Origin: Lachnospiraceae bacterium
GTDB taxonomy: Bacteria; Bacillota; Clostridia; Lachnospirales; Lachnospiraceae
Direction: 5' to 3'
Length of the DNA stretch: 64,000 nucleotides
Assembly (NCBI GenBank): GCA_900771995.1
Contig: CAAGQC010000087.1
Coordinates: 1 to 64,000 of the forward strand
Shown: in pieces, positions 51,438 through 61,374 of the stretch
Layout: the number at the start of each line of letters is the position of its first letter
Numbering within the stretch: the first letter of the stretch is position 1
Translations under genes and position numbers: made by a program
Notes under the pieces: model-generated
Told to the model about the DNA's origin: nothing
Databases searched by the model: none
Seen by the model: only the letters and a program-made list of their open reading frames with translations

Positions 51438-53156
51438 TCATTTCAGGACAGGTTCTTTCTCTGTATGGAAATATGCCACAGAGCTCTCCAGTTCCCCGGA
51501 GATTTGTTTCATTTTATCACAGTTTGTGCCCACTGTCTGTATCTGTGTCAGGATTTCCTCAATGTTCGCATTCACCTGCTGATTGTTGGCGGCATTTTCC
51601 TCGCTGATGGCACTGAGGCTGCCAATATTTTCCAGAATATCCTCTTTCTGCTTTGACAGATGCCCGGTCTCCCCGGCAATTTTACGGATCTCTTCCGAAG
51701 AATGCCGGATGCTCTGTTCCAGCTGTCCATACTGCTGTCTGGTGGCAAGGATCTGGTCCTGTTCTTCCCGGATGATACCCTTTACCACATCCGCCTGCTC
51801 CACGGTCTCTCCGGATTTTGCCATGATTCCCTGTGCCAGTTCCTTGATCTGTTCGGCTCCGGCGGCACTCTGTTCCGATAGCTTACGGATCTCCTCCGCC
51901 ACCACTGCAAAGCCTCTGCCCGCCTCCCCGGCTCTGGCGGCCTCAATGGAGGCATTCAGACTTAAGAGATTGGTCTGTCCGGAAATAGAGAAGATCAGCT
52001 CTACCGCTTCATCGATCTTTTCGATATAGTCGTTGGTCTCATGGATCTTTGCCGTGATGGTGTCCACGGATTCTACTGAGCGACTGCTGCCCGACAGGAT
52101 CTTTTCCATGCCTTCACCGGCTTTTCTGCTGTTATCCTGCATTTCCTCCGAATCCTTCTGCAGCTGTCCGGCACTGGTACTGATATCATTCACCGCTTCT
52201 CCGATCTCATCCATGCGGTCACTGATATTCTGCACATTTTCCGCCATTTCCTCCGCTGCCGAAGACAGCTGTTCCATGGCCTGGCTGATCTGTGCAGCCT
52301 GTTCCATGGTGGCATCGCTTCCCTCCGCCACCTGGTTTACGCTGTTTAAAAGTTCTCCGGACACTTCCTGTACCCCGCCGATGACCTGTGCAAGATTTTG
52401 CTGCATCTGCGTGGTATTCTGCAACAGATCCCGAATCTCCCGGACGATGCTGGAAGCTTCTTTTCTGGTGCTTAAATCCCCTTCCGCCAGAGCATCCACT
52501 CTGCGGCCGGTCTCTTTCATCCTGCCTGTCAGGGCTTTGCTTAAGAAAAAGCTGATGACACCGAACAGGATCACCATGCCCACCGCACAGATCAGGAATA
52601 CGATCTCGATTCCACACAGAGCATCCGTGATCTCCTTTTTCCTCTCTCCCGCAAAAGCCACCGCAATGGTCCGTCCGTCATTTACAATGGGAATATAGTA
52701 GCCGTAATAGGTATTCCCCTCGATCTCTACGTTTTTATCATAATATCCTTCCGTTCCCCCGGCGGACACAAGATCCTGATCCATGGGGATCTCACGGATG
52801 CGATAGTCGTTTTCATTTTTAATGGATGTGGTGGCCGGTATGCCGTCTGCTAAAATAGCCATCTCCAGTCCTTCGTCCTTCAGACTGTCCAGATATTCAT
52901 AATAGCCGCTGGCATTCATTGCCGTGATCTCATTTTCCTTACAGTATTTTGCCAGATTATCTGCCGTCACATGCAATGTCGTCTGCACACTTTCCTCCAG
53001 ATTCGTTCTGGTCAGCTGCAGGGATGTGGTGCTTAAGATCACTGTTGCCAGAACGACCGGTGCCAGCGCTAACAGCATCAGTAACAGAAACAGACTGGCC
53101 CCCTGCTTTTTCGGAGTCTTTTGCTTTTTTTCTTTTTTTACCTTTGTTTTTTTCAT
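51438..53156 (-). CDS. methyl-accepting chemotaxis protein
   Basis: A 572-residue membrane receptor. Lysine-rich N-terminus, first membrane segment around residues 22-43, an extracellular sensor of about 140 residues (with GYYDKNVEIEGNTYYGYYIP, Cache-like), second membrane segment around 185-208, HAMP (ALTGRMKETGRRVDALAEGDLSTR) and a long signalling helix pair with SISGQTNLLSLNASIEAARA at the tip. It is cotranscribed with the YtfQ-like binding protein and follows a sugar importer, suggesting sugar taxis. Confidence 0.92.
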   Translation of the reverse strand: MKKTKVKKEKKQKTPKKQGASLFLLLMLLALAPVVLATVILSTTSLQLTRTNLEESVQTTLHVTADNLAKYCKENEITAMNASGYYEYLDSLKDEGLEMAILADGIPATTSIKNENDYRIREIPMDQDLVSAGGTEGYYDKNVEIEGNTYYGYYIPIVNDGRTIAVAFAGERKKEITDALCGIEIVFLICAVGMVILFGVISFFLSKALTGRMKETGRRVDALAEGDLSTRKEASSIVREIRDLLQNTTQMQQNLAQVIGGVQEVSGELLNSVNQVAEGSDATMEQAAQISQAMEQLSSAAEEMAENVQNISDRMDEIGEAVNDISTSAGQLQKDSEEMQDNSRKAGEGMEKILSGSSRSVESVDTITAKIHETNDYIEKIDEAVELIFSISGQTNLLSLNASIEAARAGEAGRGFAVVAEEIRKLSEQSAAGAEQIKELAQGIMAKSGETVEQADVVKGIIREEQDQILATRQQYGQLEQSIRHSSEEIRKIAGETGHLSKQKEDILENIGSLSAISEENAANNQQVNANIEEILTQIQTVGTNCDKMKQISGELESSVAYFHTEKEPVLK

Positions 53157-53195
53157 AATCCTTACCCCCTGATATCCGGTGGTTTCCTTTTATTA

Positions 53196-53238
53196 GCGGA
53201 AAAAGAGTGTGACTGCACATCAGCCACGCTCTTTCCGC
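53196..53238 (-). other. hairpin between the sugar importer operon and the chemoreceptor
   Basis: GCGGAAAGAGCGTGGCT pairs with AGTCACACTCTTTTTCCGC (two irregularities). No U tract follows, so it is a weak terminator at best and read-through into the chemoreceptor gene is plausible. Confidence 0.55.
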
Positions 53239-53259
53239 TCCCCCCATTTTTCAGCTGCT

Positions 53260-54294
53260 TTATTTATTCTGCAACATTTTCTTTTTTCTTGCGATAACTA
53301 CGCTCTGTACTACCAGGAACAGGCACAGCATAGCTGCAATGGTGATACCGGTCCACCAGGCCTGATCCAGGCCTGCACTGGATACGATATTCTGAATGGT
53401 GCTTAAGGACAATACACCGAAGAAGGTTCCGATGATATTGCCGACACCACCGGTCAGCATGGTACCGCCGATGATGGAGGATGCAATGGCGTTCATCTCC
53501 ATACCGCTGGCATGAGAAGCAGAGCCGCTTCCTACATGCAGGAAGTATACATATCCGCCGATACCGGCTAACAGACCGCAGAGCAGATGAGACATGAACT
53601 TGGTTCTCTTTACATTGATGCCCAGCATCAGAGCACTCTGGTTGTTACCGCCGACAGCATAGAAGCTGCGGCCCATTTTCGTCCAGCGGAGCATTACGAA
53701 CATCAGGATGACTACCAGCAGTGCCACGATCACACCGATCTCCACATAGGCATTTACATAATTGCCCAGCTTGTTCACGGAACCCATTCCGGGAACGATC
53801 ACACGGGTCTCTTTCAATGCGGTGAAGTTCTCATTGGCTACATTGAAGGGCTTGGTATTTACGATTGTTGTCATACCTCTGGCGAAGAACATACCCGCCA
53901 GCGTCACGATAAAGGGCTGAATGTCCAGGTAGGCTACCAGGAAGCCCTGTACGATGCCGAAAGCAAGACCGATAGCTACTGCGATCAGCATGGAAACAAA
54001 TACATTGCCTCCACCAAAGTCCAGATACACCGCACAGCTCATGCTTACCAGCGCCACCACGCCACCGACGGAGATATCGATTCCTCCGGTGATCATGACT
54101 AAGCTCATGCCACAGGACAGAATGATCAGTGCTGCATTAGCATTCAGGATATTGAAAAAGGTCTGGGGCTTTAAGAAGCCTTTTCCCTGGAACACAATGG
54201 CTCCGATATACATTACGAAGAACACTACGATCGTGATGGTCAGCAGCAGATTGGTATCTGTCATATTTTTTAACTTCTTACCCATATCAGCCAA
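53260..54294 (-). CDS. sugar ABC transporter permease, YjfF type
   Basis: A 344-residue permease of the ribose/galactofuranose (CUT2) class with eight or more membrane segments: LLLTITIVVFFVMYIGAIVF, ALIILSCGMSLVMITGGIDISVGG (signature), and the C-terminal AMLCLFLVVQSVVIARKKKM. It overlaps the sister permease gene by 8 bases. Gene order ytfQ-ytfR-ytfT-yjfF matches the E. coli galactofuranose importer. Confidence 0.88.
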   Translation of the reverse strand: MADMGKKLKNMTDTNLLLTITIVVFFVMYIGAIVFQGKGFLKPQTFFNILNANAALIILSCGMSLVMITGGIDISVGGVVALVSMSCAVYLDFGGGNVFVSMLIAVAIGLAFGIVQGFLVAYLDIQPFIVTLAGMFFARGMTTIVNTKPFNVANENFTALKETRVIVPGMGSVNKLGNYVNAYVEIGVIVALLVVILMFVMLRWTKMGRSFYAVGGNNQSALMLGINVKRTKFMSHLLCGLLAGIGGYVYFLHVGSGSASHASGMEMNAIASSIIGGTMLTGGVGNIIGTFFGVLSLSTIQNIVSSAGLDQAWWTGITIAAMLCLFLVVQSVVIARKKKMLQNK

Positions 54295-55387
54295 CCTCCT
54301 TTACGGCCTTGCCCTGCTTCAGCTTCTTGCCGACAGCGGACAGCCATTCTCTTACTTTGGGAGTACTTAATACTACTAACAGGATAACTACCACTGCCTT
54401 GTAAGCGGGGAGTGCATCGGACTGTACGTCGAATTTGTATAAGGTGGTGGTCAGGAACTGAATGACATACGCACCCAGAATGGAAGCTGCCATGTTGAAC
54501 TTACCACCGCTTAAGGAGTTACCGCCTAGTGCTACTGCCAGGATGGCATCCATCTCGATATCCTTTGCGATAACGGAATAGTTGATGGAGGACAGACGGC
54601 TTACTTTGATCAGGGCTGCTACCGCTACGCACAGTCCCAGGATCACGAAGGTCAGGAACTTGATAAATGCGGGATTCAGTCCGTTCAACTTGGAAGAGTT
54701 CTCATTGATACCTACGGACTGGGTGTAAAGTCCCAGGGTGGTGAACTTCAGTACCAGGAAGATCACCAGCACACAGGCCGCCGCAATGAAGAACGGAGTG
54801 GGAATGGGGATTCCCGGAATGAATCCGCCGAAATAGCTGAAGGTCGGATCACTTACGATAGGAAGCTCGTTGTTGTTGATCCATGCGGCGATGGAACGGC
54901 CGGCCGTATAGAGGATCAGGGTCGCTACCATGGGCTGGATCTTGAAATACGCTACCAGCACGCCGTTAAAGGCACCAAAGAGCATGGCTGCCACACAGGC
55001 GATCAGGAATGCTACGATGATGGGAGCCTGCAGAGTATCGGGTCTTGAATTGGTACCGCACAGCACTCGTAAGATTACGCTGCCCGCAATGGCGATGGCA
55101 GCGCCCACGCTGATATCCTGTCCGCCGGAAGCGGCAGTGACCAGTGTCATGCCGATGGCCAGGATCGCCAGTTCGGAGCCGTAGTCCAGGATCGTCATCA
55201 GATATCCGGACAATACCGGATCTCCTGCGCTGTTATATCCCAGTGTGATCTTGAAAAAGCTGGGATCCGCGATCAGATTGAATACCGCCAGGATGATCAG
55301 GGCTGCAATGGGAATGAAGATCTGCTGCCGGAACAATCCGCTTAGGAAATTTTTATTTTGTTTTTCTGTTGTCTTTTCCTTACTCAT
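54287..55387 (-). CDS. sugar ABC transporter permease, YtfT type
   Basis: A 366-residue CUT2 permease: FIPIAALIILAVFNLIADPS, SELAILAIGMTLVTAASGGQDISVG (signature) and AILAVALGGNSLSGGKFNMA near the C-terminus. ATG 55387 (with GAGGTGAG) overlaps the ATPase stop by 8 bases; the longer frame is unlikely. It works with the YjfF-type permease and the ATPase. Confidence 0.88.
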   Translation of the reverse strand: MSKEKTTEKQNKNFLSGLFRQQIFIPIAALIILAVFNLIADPSFFKITLGYNSAGDPVLSGYLMTILDYGSELAILAIGMTLVTAASGGQDISVGAAIAIAGSVILRVLCGTNSRPDTLQAPIIVAFLIACVAAMLFGAFNGVLVAYFKIQPMVATLILYTAGRSIAAWINNNELPIVSDPTFSYFGGFIPGIPIPTPFFIAAACVLVIFLVLKFTTLGLYTQSVGINENSSKLNGLNPAFIKFLTFVILGLCVAVAALIKVSRLSSINYSVIAKDIEMDAILAVALGGNSLSGGKFNMAASILGAYVIQFLTTTLYKFDVQSDALPAYKAVVVILLVVLSTPKVREWLSAVGKKLKQGKAVKEVG

Positions 55388-56903
55388 GCTTACTCTCACC
55401 TCCGGCAATCGTACTCATAATCTTGGTCTGGGTCAGGTCTTCTCCGGACAATTCTCCTACCACCTTGCGGTCTCTCATGACTACCAGACGGGAACAGGTA
55501 CGGAGCATCTCGTCGGTCTCGGAAGAAATAAAGGTCACGCTCATGCCTTCACCTGCCAGTTTCAGTACCAGCTTCTGGATATCCACCTTCGTACCGACAT
55601 CGATACCTCTGGTGGGCTCATCCAGGATCAGGTATTCCGGATGGGTCAGAAGCCATCTGGCCAGGATAACTTTCTGCTGGTTACCGCCGGACAGTGACTT
55701 GATGGGAGTCTCTGCGGATGCAGTCTTGATATCCAGCAGTTTGATGTATTCGTCTGCGAATTTATTCGCTTCCGCCCTGGAAATAGGGTGGAAGAATCCA
55801 CGAAGCACCTGCAGTGCCAGGATAATATTCTCTCTTACGGACAAGTCACCTACGATACCGTCACGCTTACGATCCTCCGGCAGATAACCGATACCGCAGC
55901 GCATGGCGTCCAGAGGCTTGTTGATCTTGACCTGTTTGCCGTTTTTCTTCACGGTACCGCCGATGACACGGTCGGCACCGAAGATGGCACGGACACACTC
56001 GCTTCGGCCGGATCCCAACAGTCCGGTAAATCCGTTGACCTCACCCTTCTTAATATAGAAGTCAAAAGGTTTGATTCCGGCATCACTGCACAGATCCTTG
56101 GTTTCAAACAGAGGCTCACCGCTCTCTGCTTTCTGCTCTGTGGGCTGCTCTCCCTTGATGTCGGACAGGTCATCCAGCTCCTTGCCTAACATCTTGGACA
56201 CCAGCTGTACTCTGGGCAGATCCTTGATGGCATATTCGCCTACCAGGCTGCCGTCACGCATAACCGTGATCTTGTCGCACACTTCATATACCTGATCCAG
56301 GAAATGGGTTACGAAGATGATGCCCACGCCTCTGGCCTTCAGGTCACGCATCAGACCGAACAGCTTTTCTACTTCCTGCTCATCCAGAGAGGAGGTCGGC
56401 TCATCCAGGATCAGTACTTTACAATCCATATCTACGGCTCTGGCAATAGCCACCATCTGCTGTACGGCGATGGAGCAGCTTGCCAGCTGTTGGGACGCCT
56501 TTGCGGGGATATCCAGATTCTGTAAGATCTTGTCTGCGTCCTCATTCATTTTTTTCCAGTTCTGATAGATCTTGTTGGAACGTCCTATGTACATATTCTC
56601 TGCCACAGACAGATTCGGGCAGAGTGTGATCTCCTGATATACGGTACTGATGCCCAGCTTCTGTGCCTCCTGCGGAGAGTGAATGGATACGGCCTTGTCA
56701 TTACCGTCAATGAAGATCTGGCCTTCATCCTTGCTGTAGACACCTGTCAGCACCTTGATCAGGGTTGACTTTCCGGCACCGTTCTCTCCCATCAGCGCAT
56801 GGATCTCACCTTTGTTCAGATGGAAGTCCACACCCTTCAGAGCGCGTACACCGGGAAAGCTTTTGTGAATATTTCTCATTTCCAATACTGTTTTATTGTC
56901 CAA
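55380..56903 (-). CDS. sugar ABC transporter ATPase, YtfR/RbsA type (two nucleotide-binding domains)
   Basis: A 507-residue tandem ATPase. The first domain has Walker A MGENGAGKSTLIKVL and Walker B VLILDEPTSSLDEQEVEKLF; the second has LLGSGRSECVRAIFG, the signature LSGGNQQKVILARWLL and YLILDEPTRGIDVGTK. The start is probably TTG 56903, five bases after AAGGGGTG, since upstream codons lack a site. It drives the pair of CUT2 permeases. Confidence 0.9.
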   Translation of the reverse strand: MDNKTVLEMRNIHKSFPGVRALKGVDFHLNKGEIHALMGENGAGKSTLIKVLTGVYSKDEGQIFIDGNDKAVSIHSPQEAQKLGISTVYQEITLCPNLSVAENMYIGRSNKIYQNWKKMNEDADKILQNLDIPAKASQQLASCSIAVQQMVAIARAVDMDCKVLILDEPTSSLDEQEVEKLFGLMRDLKARGVGIIFVTHFLDQVYEVCDKITVMRDGSLVGEYAIKDLPRVQLVSKMLGKELDDLSDIKGEQPTEQKAESGEPLFETKDLCSDAGIKPFDFYIKKGEVNGFTGLLGSGRSECVRAIFGADRVIGGTVKKNGKQVKINKPLDAMRCGIGYLPEDRKRDGIVGDLSVRENIILALQVLRGFFHPISRAEANKFADEYIKLLDIKTASAETPIKSLSGGNQQKVILARWLLTHPEYLILDEPTRGIDVGTKVDIQKLVLKLAGEGMSVTFISSETDEMLRTCSRLVVMRDRKVVGELSGEDLTQTKIMSTIAGGESKHE

Positions 56904-56980
56904 AAGTTTCACCCCTTCTGTTATCTGATAAAAGAAGCGCGGAGCTAGCATGCGCCGCGCTTCTGGTCGTTTCCGTCAGA

Positions 56981-57991
56981 TTAGATACCGTAGTTGTCTA
57001 CATCTTCCTGTGTAATAGTGGTTGCATCGAAGCCCTTCTCATCCATGATGATGGTCTTCTCGGAGATGGTCTCGCCGTTCTCCAGCTTCTTGATGATGTC
57101 ATCAATGTAGGAAGCCTGGAAAGGATTGCACTGTCCATCGTAGTTCCAGTTGCCTGCCTTCAGTTCTTCCAGAGCCCACTTGTTGCAGTCAAAGCCCATA
57201 ACGATAACGTCTTTGCCAACACCGTGGGAGATATTAGCCTTATCCAGAGCTGCTACAGCACCCTTAGCCATATCATCGTTCTCAGCGTAGATTACGTTGA
57301 AAGGAGTACCTGCGTCGATTACGGACTGTACGATCTGCTGTGCTTTCTCTGCGTTCCACTCAGCGGTCTGCTGTGTTACCAGATTGAAGCCGTCGTTTGC
57401 TGCTGCGTCATCCAGAGCACCGGTACGACCCTGCTGTGCTGCAGAGCCCATAACACCCTGAATGTGGATAACATTGTATTCGCTTAAGTTCTGGCTCTTT
57501 AACCAGTTCACTGCGGTCTCGCCTTCTTTTGCCATATCGGATACGATGGATGCTTCATACAGACTCTCATCTGCATCGATGGTACGGTCGAAGAGGATAA
57601 CACGGATGCCTGCATCCTGTGCGTCCTTCAGTACGGAATCCCAACCGGCGGTATCTGCTGCGGACAGAAGCAGGTAGTCAACGCCATCCTGAATGAACTT
57701 CTGTGCTGCGGTGATCTGCTCATCGTTCTTTAAGCTGTATGCAAAGGATGCTTCGTAGCCGTTAGCCTCGGTGAAGGTATTCTTCATATCCTTATCGTTG
57801 GCGGTACGGTAACCGGACTCGTTGGGGTCGTTGTTGATGATACCGACTTTGATCAGATCTCCGGAGGAGCTGGATGCATCTGCGCTTGCGCTTCCGGTTG
57901 CTGCGCTGCTTCCTGCATTAGAGGAGCCGCATGCTACCAGGCTGAATACCATGGTTGCTGCCATTACTGCTGCTAAAATTTTCTTCTTCAT
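56981..57991 (-). CDS. sugar-binding lipoprotein, YtfQ-like, of the importer
   Basis: A 336-residue PBP1-type binding protein. Lipobox LVACG with lipidated C21, an Ala/Ser-rich linker, then IKVGIINNDPNESGYRTAND, VDYLLLSAADTAGWDSVLKD, HIQGVMGSAAQQGRTGALDD. GGGAGG precedes ATG 57991. It is the first gene of the importer operon. Linkage to araA and an AraR-type gene suggests arabinose or another furanose sugar (inference). Confidence 0.9.
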   Translation of the reverse strand: MKKKILAAVMAATMVFSLVACGSSNAGSSAATGSASADASSSSGDLIKVGIINNDPNESGYRTANDKDMKNTFTEANGYEASFAYSLKNDEQITAAQKFIQDGVDYLLLSAADTAGWDSVLKDAQDAGIRVILFDRTIDADESLYEASIVSDMAKEGETAVNWLKSQNLSEYNVIHIQGVMGSAAQQGRTGALDDAAANDGFNLVTQQTAEWNAEKAQQIVQSVIDAGTPFNVIYAENDDMAKGAVAALDKANISHGVGKDVIVMGFDCNKWALEELKAGNWNYDGQCNPFQASYIDDIIKKLENGETISEKTIIMDEKGFDATTITQEDVDNYGI

Positions 57992-58042
57992 TGTGTAACC
58001 TCCCAATTTGTTTTTGTTCCCCAAAGAACTATTTCTTTGATG

Positions 58043-58070
58043 ATCTTATTGTAAGACAGTCCGGTGTAAA
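58043..58070 (-). promoter_or_regulatory. candidate promoter of the sugar importer operon
   Basis: TTTACA (58065-58070) and TAAGAT (58043-58048) are separated by 16 bases. Just upstream, CCATGAGGTATCTCCATGG (58074-58092) is an imperfect inverted repeat in an activator position, perhaps for the YesN-type regulator. Confidence 0.45.
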
Positions 58071-58112
58071 AAACCATGGAGATACCTCATGGAAAAGTTG
58101 GATTTTTTATGG

Positions 58113-58162
58113 CAAAAAAGAACCACCACCGCAAAAAGTTGATTTTTTTACGATAGTGGTTC
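58113..58162 (-). terminator. terminator of the two-component operon
   Basis: GAACCACTATCG pairs with CGGTGGTGGTTC (G-U pairs included) and is followed by TTTTTTG, starting 7 bases past the histidine kinase stop. Confidence 0.8.
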
Positions 58163-58168
58163 ATTTTT

Positions 58169-59608
58169 TTAACATTGCGGCAGTCTGACCGTGACGCAGG
58201 TGCCTTCCCCATAGGTACTGGTAATGGTGATGCCGTAATTTTCTCCGAAATTCAGGCGGATCCGCTCGTTGACATTATAGAGGCCGTAGATATCGGTCTC
58301 CCGGGCCTTCCGGTTACGGATGCCTTCCCGCACCTGCTCTAACCGCTCCGGTGTCATGCCTTTGCCGTTGTCCGTGATCCGTAAGATGCAATCCTCTCCA
58401 TCCCTCTCGCCCTCGATCCGGATCATGCCCCTGCCTCGCTTGTTCTTGATTCCGTGGTACAGTGCATTTTCCACCAGCGGCTGTAAGGTGATCTTCGGGA
58501 TCTGGCAGTGGTTCAGGTCTTCCGGAACACAGATCTCATACTGGAGGATGTCCTGATAGCGCATCTGCTGTATCTCTAAGTAGCTGCGGACATGCTGCAG
58601 TTCTTCCTTAACCTCCAGAATATCCTGTCCCTGATTCAGGGAGATCCGGAAGAAGTCCGACAGGCTGCCGACCATTTTTACCACCTTTTTCTGCTCACCC
58701 GCCTCCGCCAGCCACACGATGGCATCCAGCGTATTATAGAGGAAATGGGGATTGATCTGGGACTGTAACAGTTCGAATTCCGCCTTGCGCAGTCTGATCT
58801 GCTCCGTTTTCACCTGCTCTAACAGTTCATTGATCTTGTCGATCATGGTATTCAGGGAATCGCTGAGCACCTGGGCTTCCACGCCGCGCGTCACATCGGA
58901 CCGCACACTCAGGTCACCCTTTGCCACCTGATCCGTCACCTGGGTCAGGCGCCGGATGGGGCTCGTGATGCTGAGTGGAATATAATAGGATAAGAATAAG
59001 AACAGCACCAGGATCAAGGCAAAGGCAATCACCGAAAAACGGATCATATTCACGAAGAAATCCTGATACTGTTGCCTGCTCTCCTGAATGCCCCGGATCT
59101 CATAATAAATGTACTGGGACATGGTGTCTCCCACCAGGGATGTCACGATCTGTACGTCGTTTTCCCAGATCTCCATATTGTCCTCGTAGCAGTTGCCCTC
59201 TCTGATATTATCCTCGATCCTGCCGATATAGGTCTCCAGATTGTTCAGATATTTTTTCACACTGGTCAGCCGCTTTAAATTCTCCCGGGATTCCGTCAGT
59301 TCCTCCAGGCCCGCCACGATCTCGTCCGCTTCCGTCAGCATATCATGCAGGCTGGACTCCTCCAGGGTCTTATTCCCCACGATCAGCAGATAGGTCTCGT
59401 AATCAAAATCCTTCTGGAAATCCAGGCTGAACTGACTGGCCATGACGGAGGAATTGATCATTGCTTCGTACCGGCTGTTGTTGTTCCACAGATTATAGAA
59501 GCAAAAGATCAGAAATAATACAAAAGGCACCAGAAGGCAAAGATAGGAATATCTTATCTTTGCCACCAGTGTCGAATGTTCATACAGTTCTTTTATCTTT
59601 TTTCTCAT
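58169..59608 (-). CDS. sensor histidine kinase, YesM type
   Basis: A 479-residue membrane kinase. Two membrane segments (about residues 18-40 and 188-212) flank an extracellular domain of about 150 residues; a HAMP domain follows (SITSPIRRLTQVTDQVAKGDLSVRSDV). The His_kinase domain has QINPHFLYNTLDAIVWLAEAG with the phospho-histidine, and the ATP-binding DNGKGM and YGEGTCVTVRL. It pairs with the response regulator encoded 25 bases upstream and probably controls the adjacent sugar importer (inference). Confidence 0.92.
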   Translation of the reverse strand: MRKKIKELYEHSTLVAKIRYSYLCLLVPFVLFLIFCFYNLWNNNSRYEAMINSSVMASQFSLDFQKDFDYETYLLIVGNKTLEESSLHDMLTEADEIVAGLEELTESRENLKRLTSVKKYLNNLETYIGRIEDNIREGNCYEDNMEIWENDVQIVTSLVGDTMSQYIYYEIRGIQESRQQYQDFFVNMIRFSVIAFALILVLFLFLSYYIPLSITSPIRRLTQVTDQVAKGDLSVRSDVTRGVEAQVLSDSLNTMIDKINELLEQVKTEQIRLRKAEFELLQSQINPHFLYNTLDAIVWLAEAGEQKKVVKMVGSLSDFFRISLNQGQDILEVKEELQHVRSYLEIQQMRYQDILQYEICVPEDLNHCQIPKITLQPLVENALYHGIKNKRGRGMIRIEGERDGEDCILRITDNGKGMTPERLEQVREGIRNRKARETDIYGLYNVNERIRLNFGENYGITITSTYGEGTCVTVRLPQC

Positions 59609-59633
59609 ACGGCATTCCCTCCCCGGCCGCCGG

Positions 59634-61238
59634 CTAATTGGTGCCGCCCCGATACTGGGTAGGGGTCATTCCCTGCGTCTTCTTGAACAGATAGGAGAAA
59701 TAGTGGGGATCCTTGTAGCCCACTTCCTGACTGATCAGGCTGCTGCGTTTGCCGGTGCAGCGTAACAGCTCCTTGGCCTTGTTCATGCGGTAGTCCGTCA
59801 GATATTTGATGAAGCTCTGCCCGGTCTGCTGGCTGAAGATCATGCTCAGATGATTCGGGGAAAAATTCACATGGGACGCCAGCAGATTCAGGGAAAGTTC
59901 CTCGTCCGCATAGTTCTCGTCAATGTATTTCATCACCTGATCCACCACATCGTCATAGCGGCTGCTGGCTGCTTTATCTCTTACTTCCAGCGCTTTCTGC
60001 AGTATTCTGGTAATATAGCGGATCGCACTCTCACTGTCCTGCAGGGTCTTCTCATCCTGGCTGGGAGTCTCCAGTTCCTGCGTGTCCGTCTGCAGACTCT
60101 CCAGGAAATCCGCCACACAAAAATACGCATCCATGGTGATATACTGTCTGAAAATATTGGATTGCAGTGCCTTGTTGCTGAGATCCCGGAAAAATTCTTC
60201 CACGAAGTAGACCACTTCCTCCCGGTCACCCTGTTTTAAGAATTCCTGGATTCTGGTGCGGTCGATCTGCTTGGGATTGACTTCCTTGATATCAAAATTG
60301 TCTTCCTTCTGGGCTTCCTGTGTCATATGTCCGCTGTCGAGGATCCGGCTGTCCTGCACCAGATATCGGTGAGCAAATGCATGGCTGGCCTGTTCGAAGG
60401 ATACCGGGAGCTCCCGCAGGCGGTTCACGGGTCTGCCAATGCCGCCGAAATACCGCACATGCTCATAGCCCTCCATAATATCCTTGATCCGTTCGATGTA
60501 TTCCTGCTGTAACAACAGTAACTGCTCCTCGGAATCCGATTTCAATAAGAATGCTTTGCCCTCCAGATTACGGTCAAAAGCGATCACTGTCCTGCCGTCC
60601 TCCAGTCCCCGAAGCTGTTGTTCGATCCGGATCAGGCTGCCGGAATATTCATCCTGTGCATGCCGCAGGGACTGGGTCTTGAACAGAATGATATTGTACC
60701 AGGGTGCCGACAGGTCGATCCCCAGTGTCTCCGCAGACTCCAACAGTTCCGCCACGGTGCTCTCGCCGGTGACCAGCTCCTGGAACAGTTTTCTGCGCTC
60801 ACGGAGATTGTTTTCCTCCATCTCCTGCAGATATCGCTCTCTGATCTGGATGGCTCTGCGTTTTTCCTCGATCCTCGCTGACAGTTCGTCCAGTTCCGCC
60901 AGAAGTTCCTCGCCGTTGATGGGCTTGGACAGATACTGGGCCACGCCCAGTTTAATGGCTTCCTTGGCATATTCGAATTCCTGATAGCCCGACAGAATAA
61001 TGATCTCTGTGTCCGGAAGTTCCTTGCGGATCAGCCGGCTCAGTTCCAGTCCGTCCATAAACGGCATCCGGATATCGGTGATCACGATATCCGGACGTAA
61101 TTTCTGGATCATGGGGTAGGCCAGTTCTCCGTCGCCGGCCTCCCCACAGAACTCATAGCCATGAGCCTTCCAGTCAATATTATTTTTGATTCCCTCACGG
61201 ATGACGAATTCATCCTCCACCAAAAACACTTTCAACAT
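59634..61238 (-). CDS. response regulator with AraC-type DNA-binding domain, YesN type
   Basis: A 534-residue regulator. N-terminal receiver with the phospho-acceptor D55 (IVITDIRMPFMDGLELSR), a long helical linker of about 270 residues, and a C-terminal AraC double HTH (VDQVMKYIDENYADEELSLN to the end, with SQEVGYKDPHYFSYLFKKTQGMTPTQYR). It is transcribed with the kinase. A TATAAT hexamer lies about 80 bases upstream of the start with no good -35, suggesting activator-dependent transcription. Confidence 0.92.
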   Translation of the reverse strand: MLKVFLVEDEFVIREGIKNNIDWKAHGYEFCGEAGDGELAYPMIQKLRPDIVITDIRMPFMDGLELSRLIRKELPDTEIIILSGYQEFEYAKEAIKLGVAQYLSKPINGEELLAELDELSARIEEKRRAIQIRERYLQEMEENNLRERRKLFQELVTGESTVAELLESAETLGIDLSAPWYNIILFKTQSLRHAQDEYSGSLIRIEQQLRGLEDGRTVIAFDRNLEGKAFLLKSDSEEQLLLLQQEYIERIKDIMEGYEHVRYFGGIGRPVNRLRELPVSFEQASHAFAHRYLVQDSRILDSGHMTQEAQKEDNFDIKEVNPKQIDRTRIQEFLKQGDREEVVYFVEEFFRDLSNKALQSNIFRQYITMDAYFCVADFLESLQTDTQELETPSQDEKTLQDSESAIRYITRILQKALEVRDKAASSRYDDVVDQVMKYIDENYADEELSLNLLASHVNFSPNHLSMIFSQQTGQSFIKYLTDYRMNKAKELLRCTGKRSSLISQEVGYKDPHYFSYLFKKTQGMTPTQYRGGTN

Positions 61239-61374
61239 TTCTGCGATACCCTTCTTCTATCTGTCCACAGATTCTTTTTATTTCGTTTTCTGCTTCACTA
61301 TCCATTATTATACATGGAAATTCTTCCTGCGGATAGATATTTTTGGTTTTTTCGTATTCCGTTTTCCGAATGTC

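Noticed and set aside
53196..53238. Strong terminator after the sugar importer operon
   Set aside because: The stem is good but the bases after it are TAATAAAA, not a U tract; recorded as a hairpin only.
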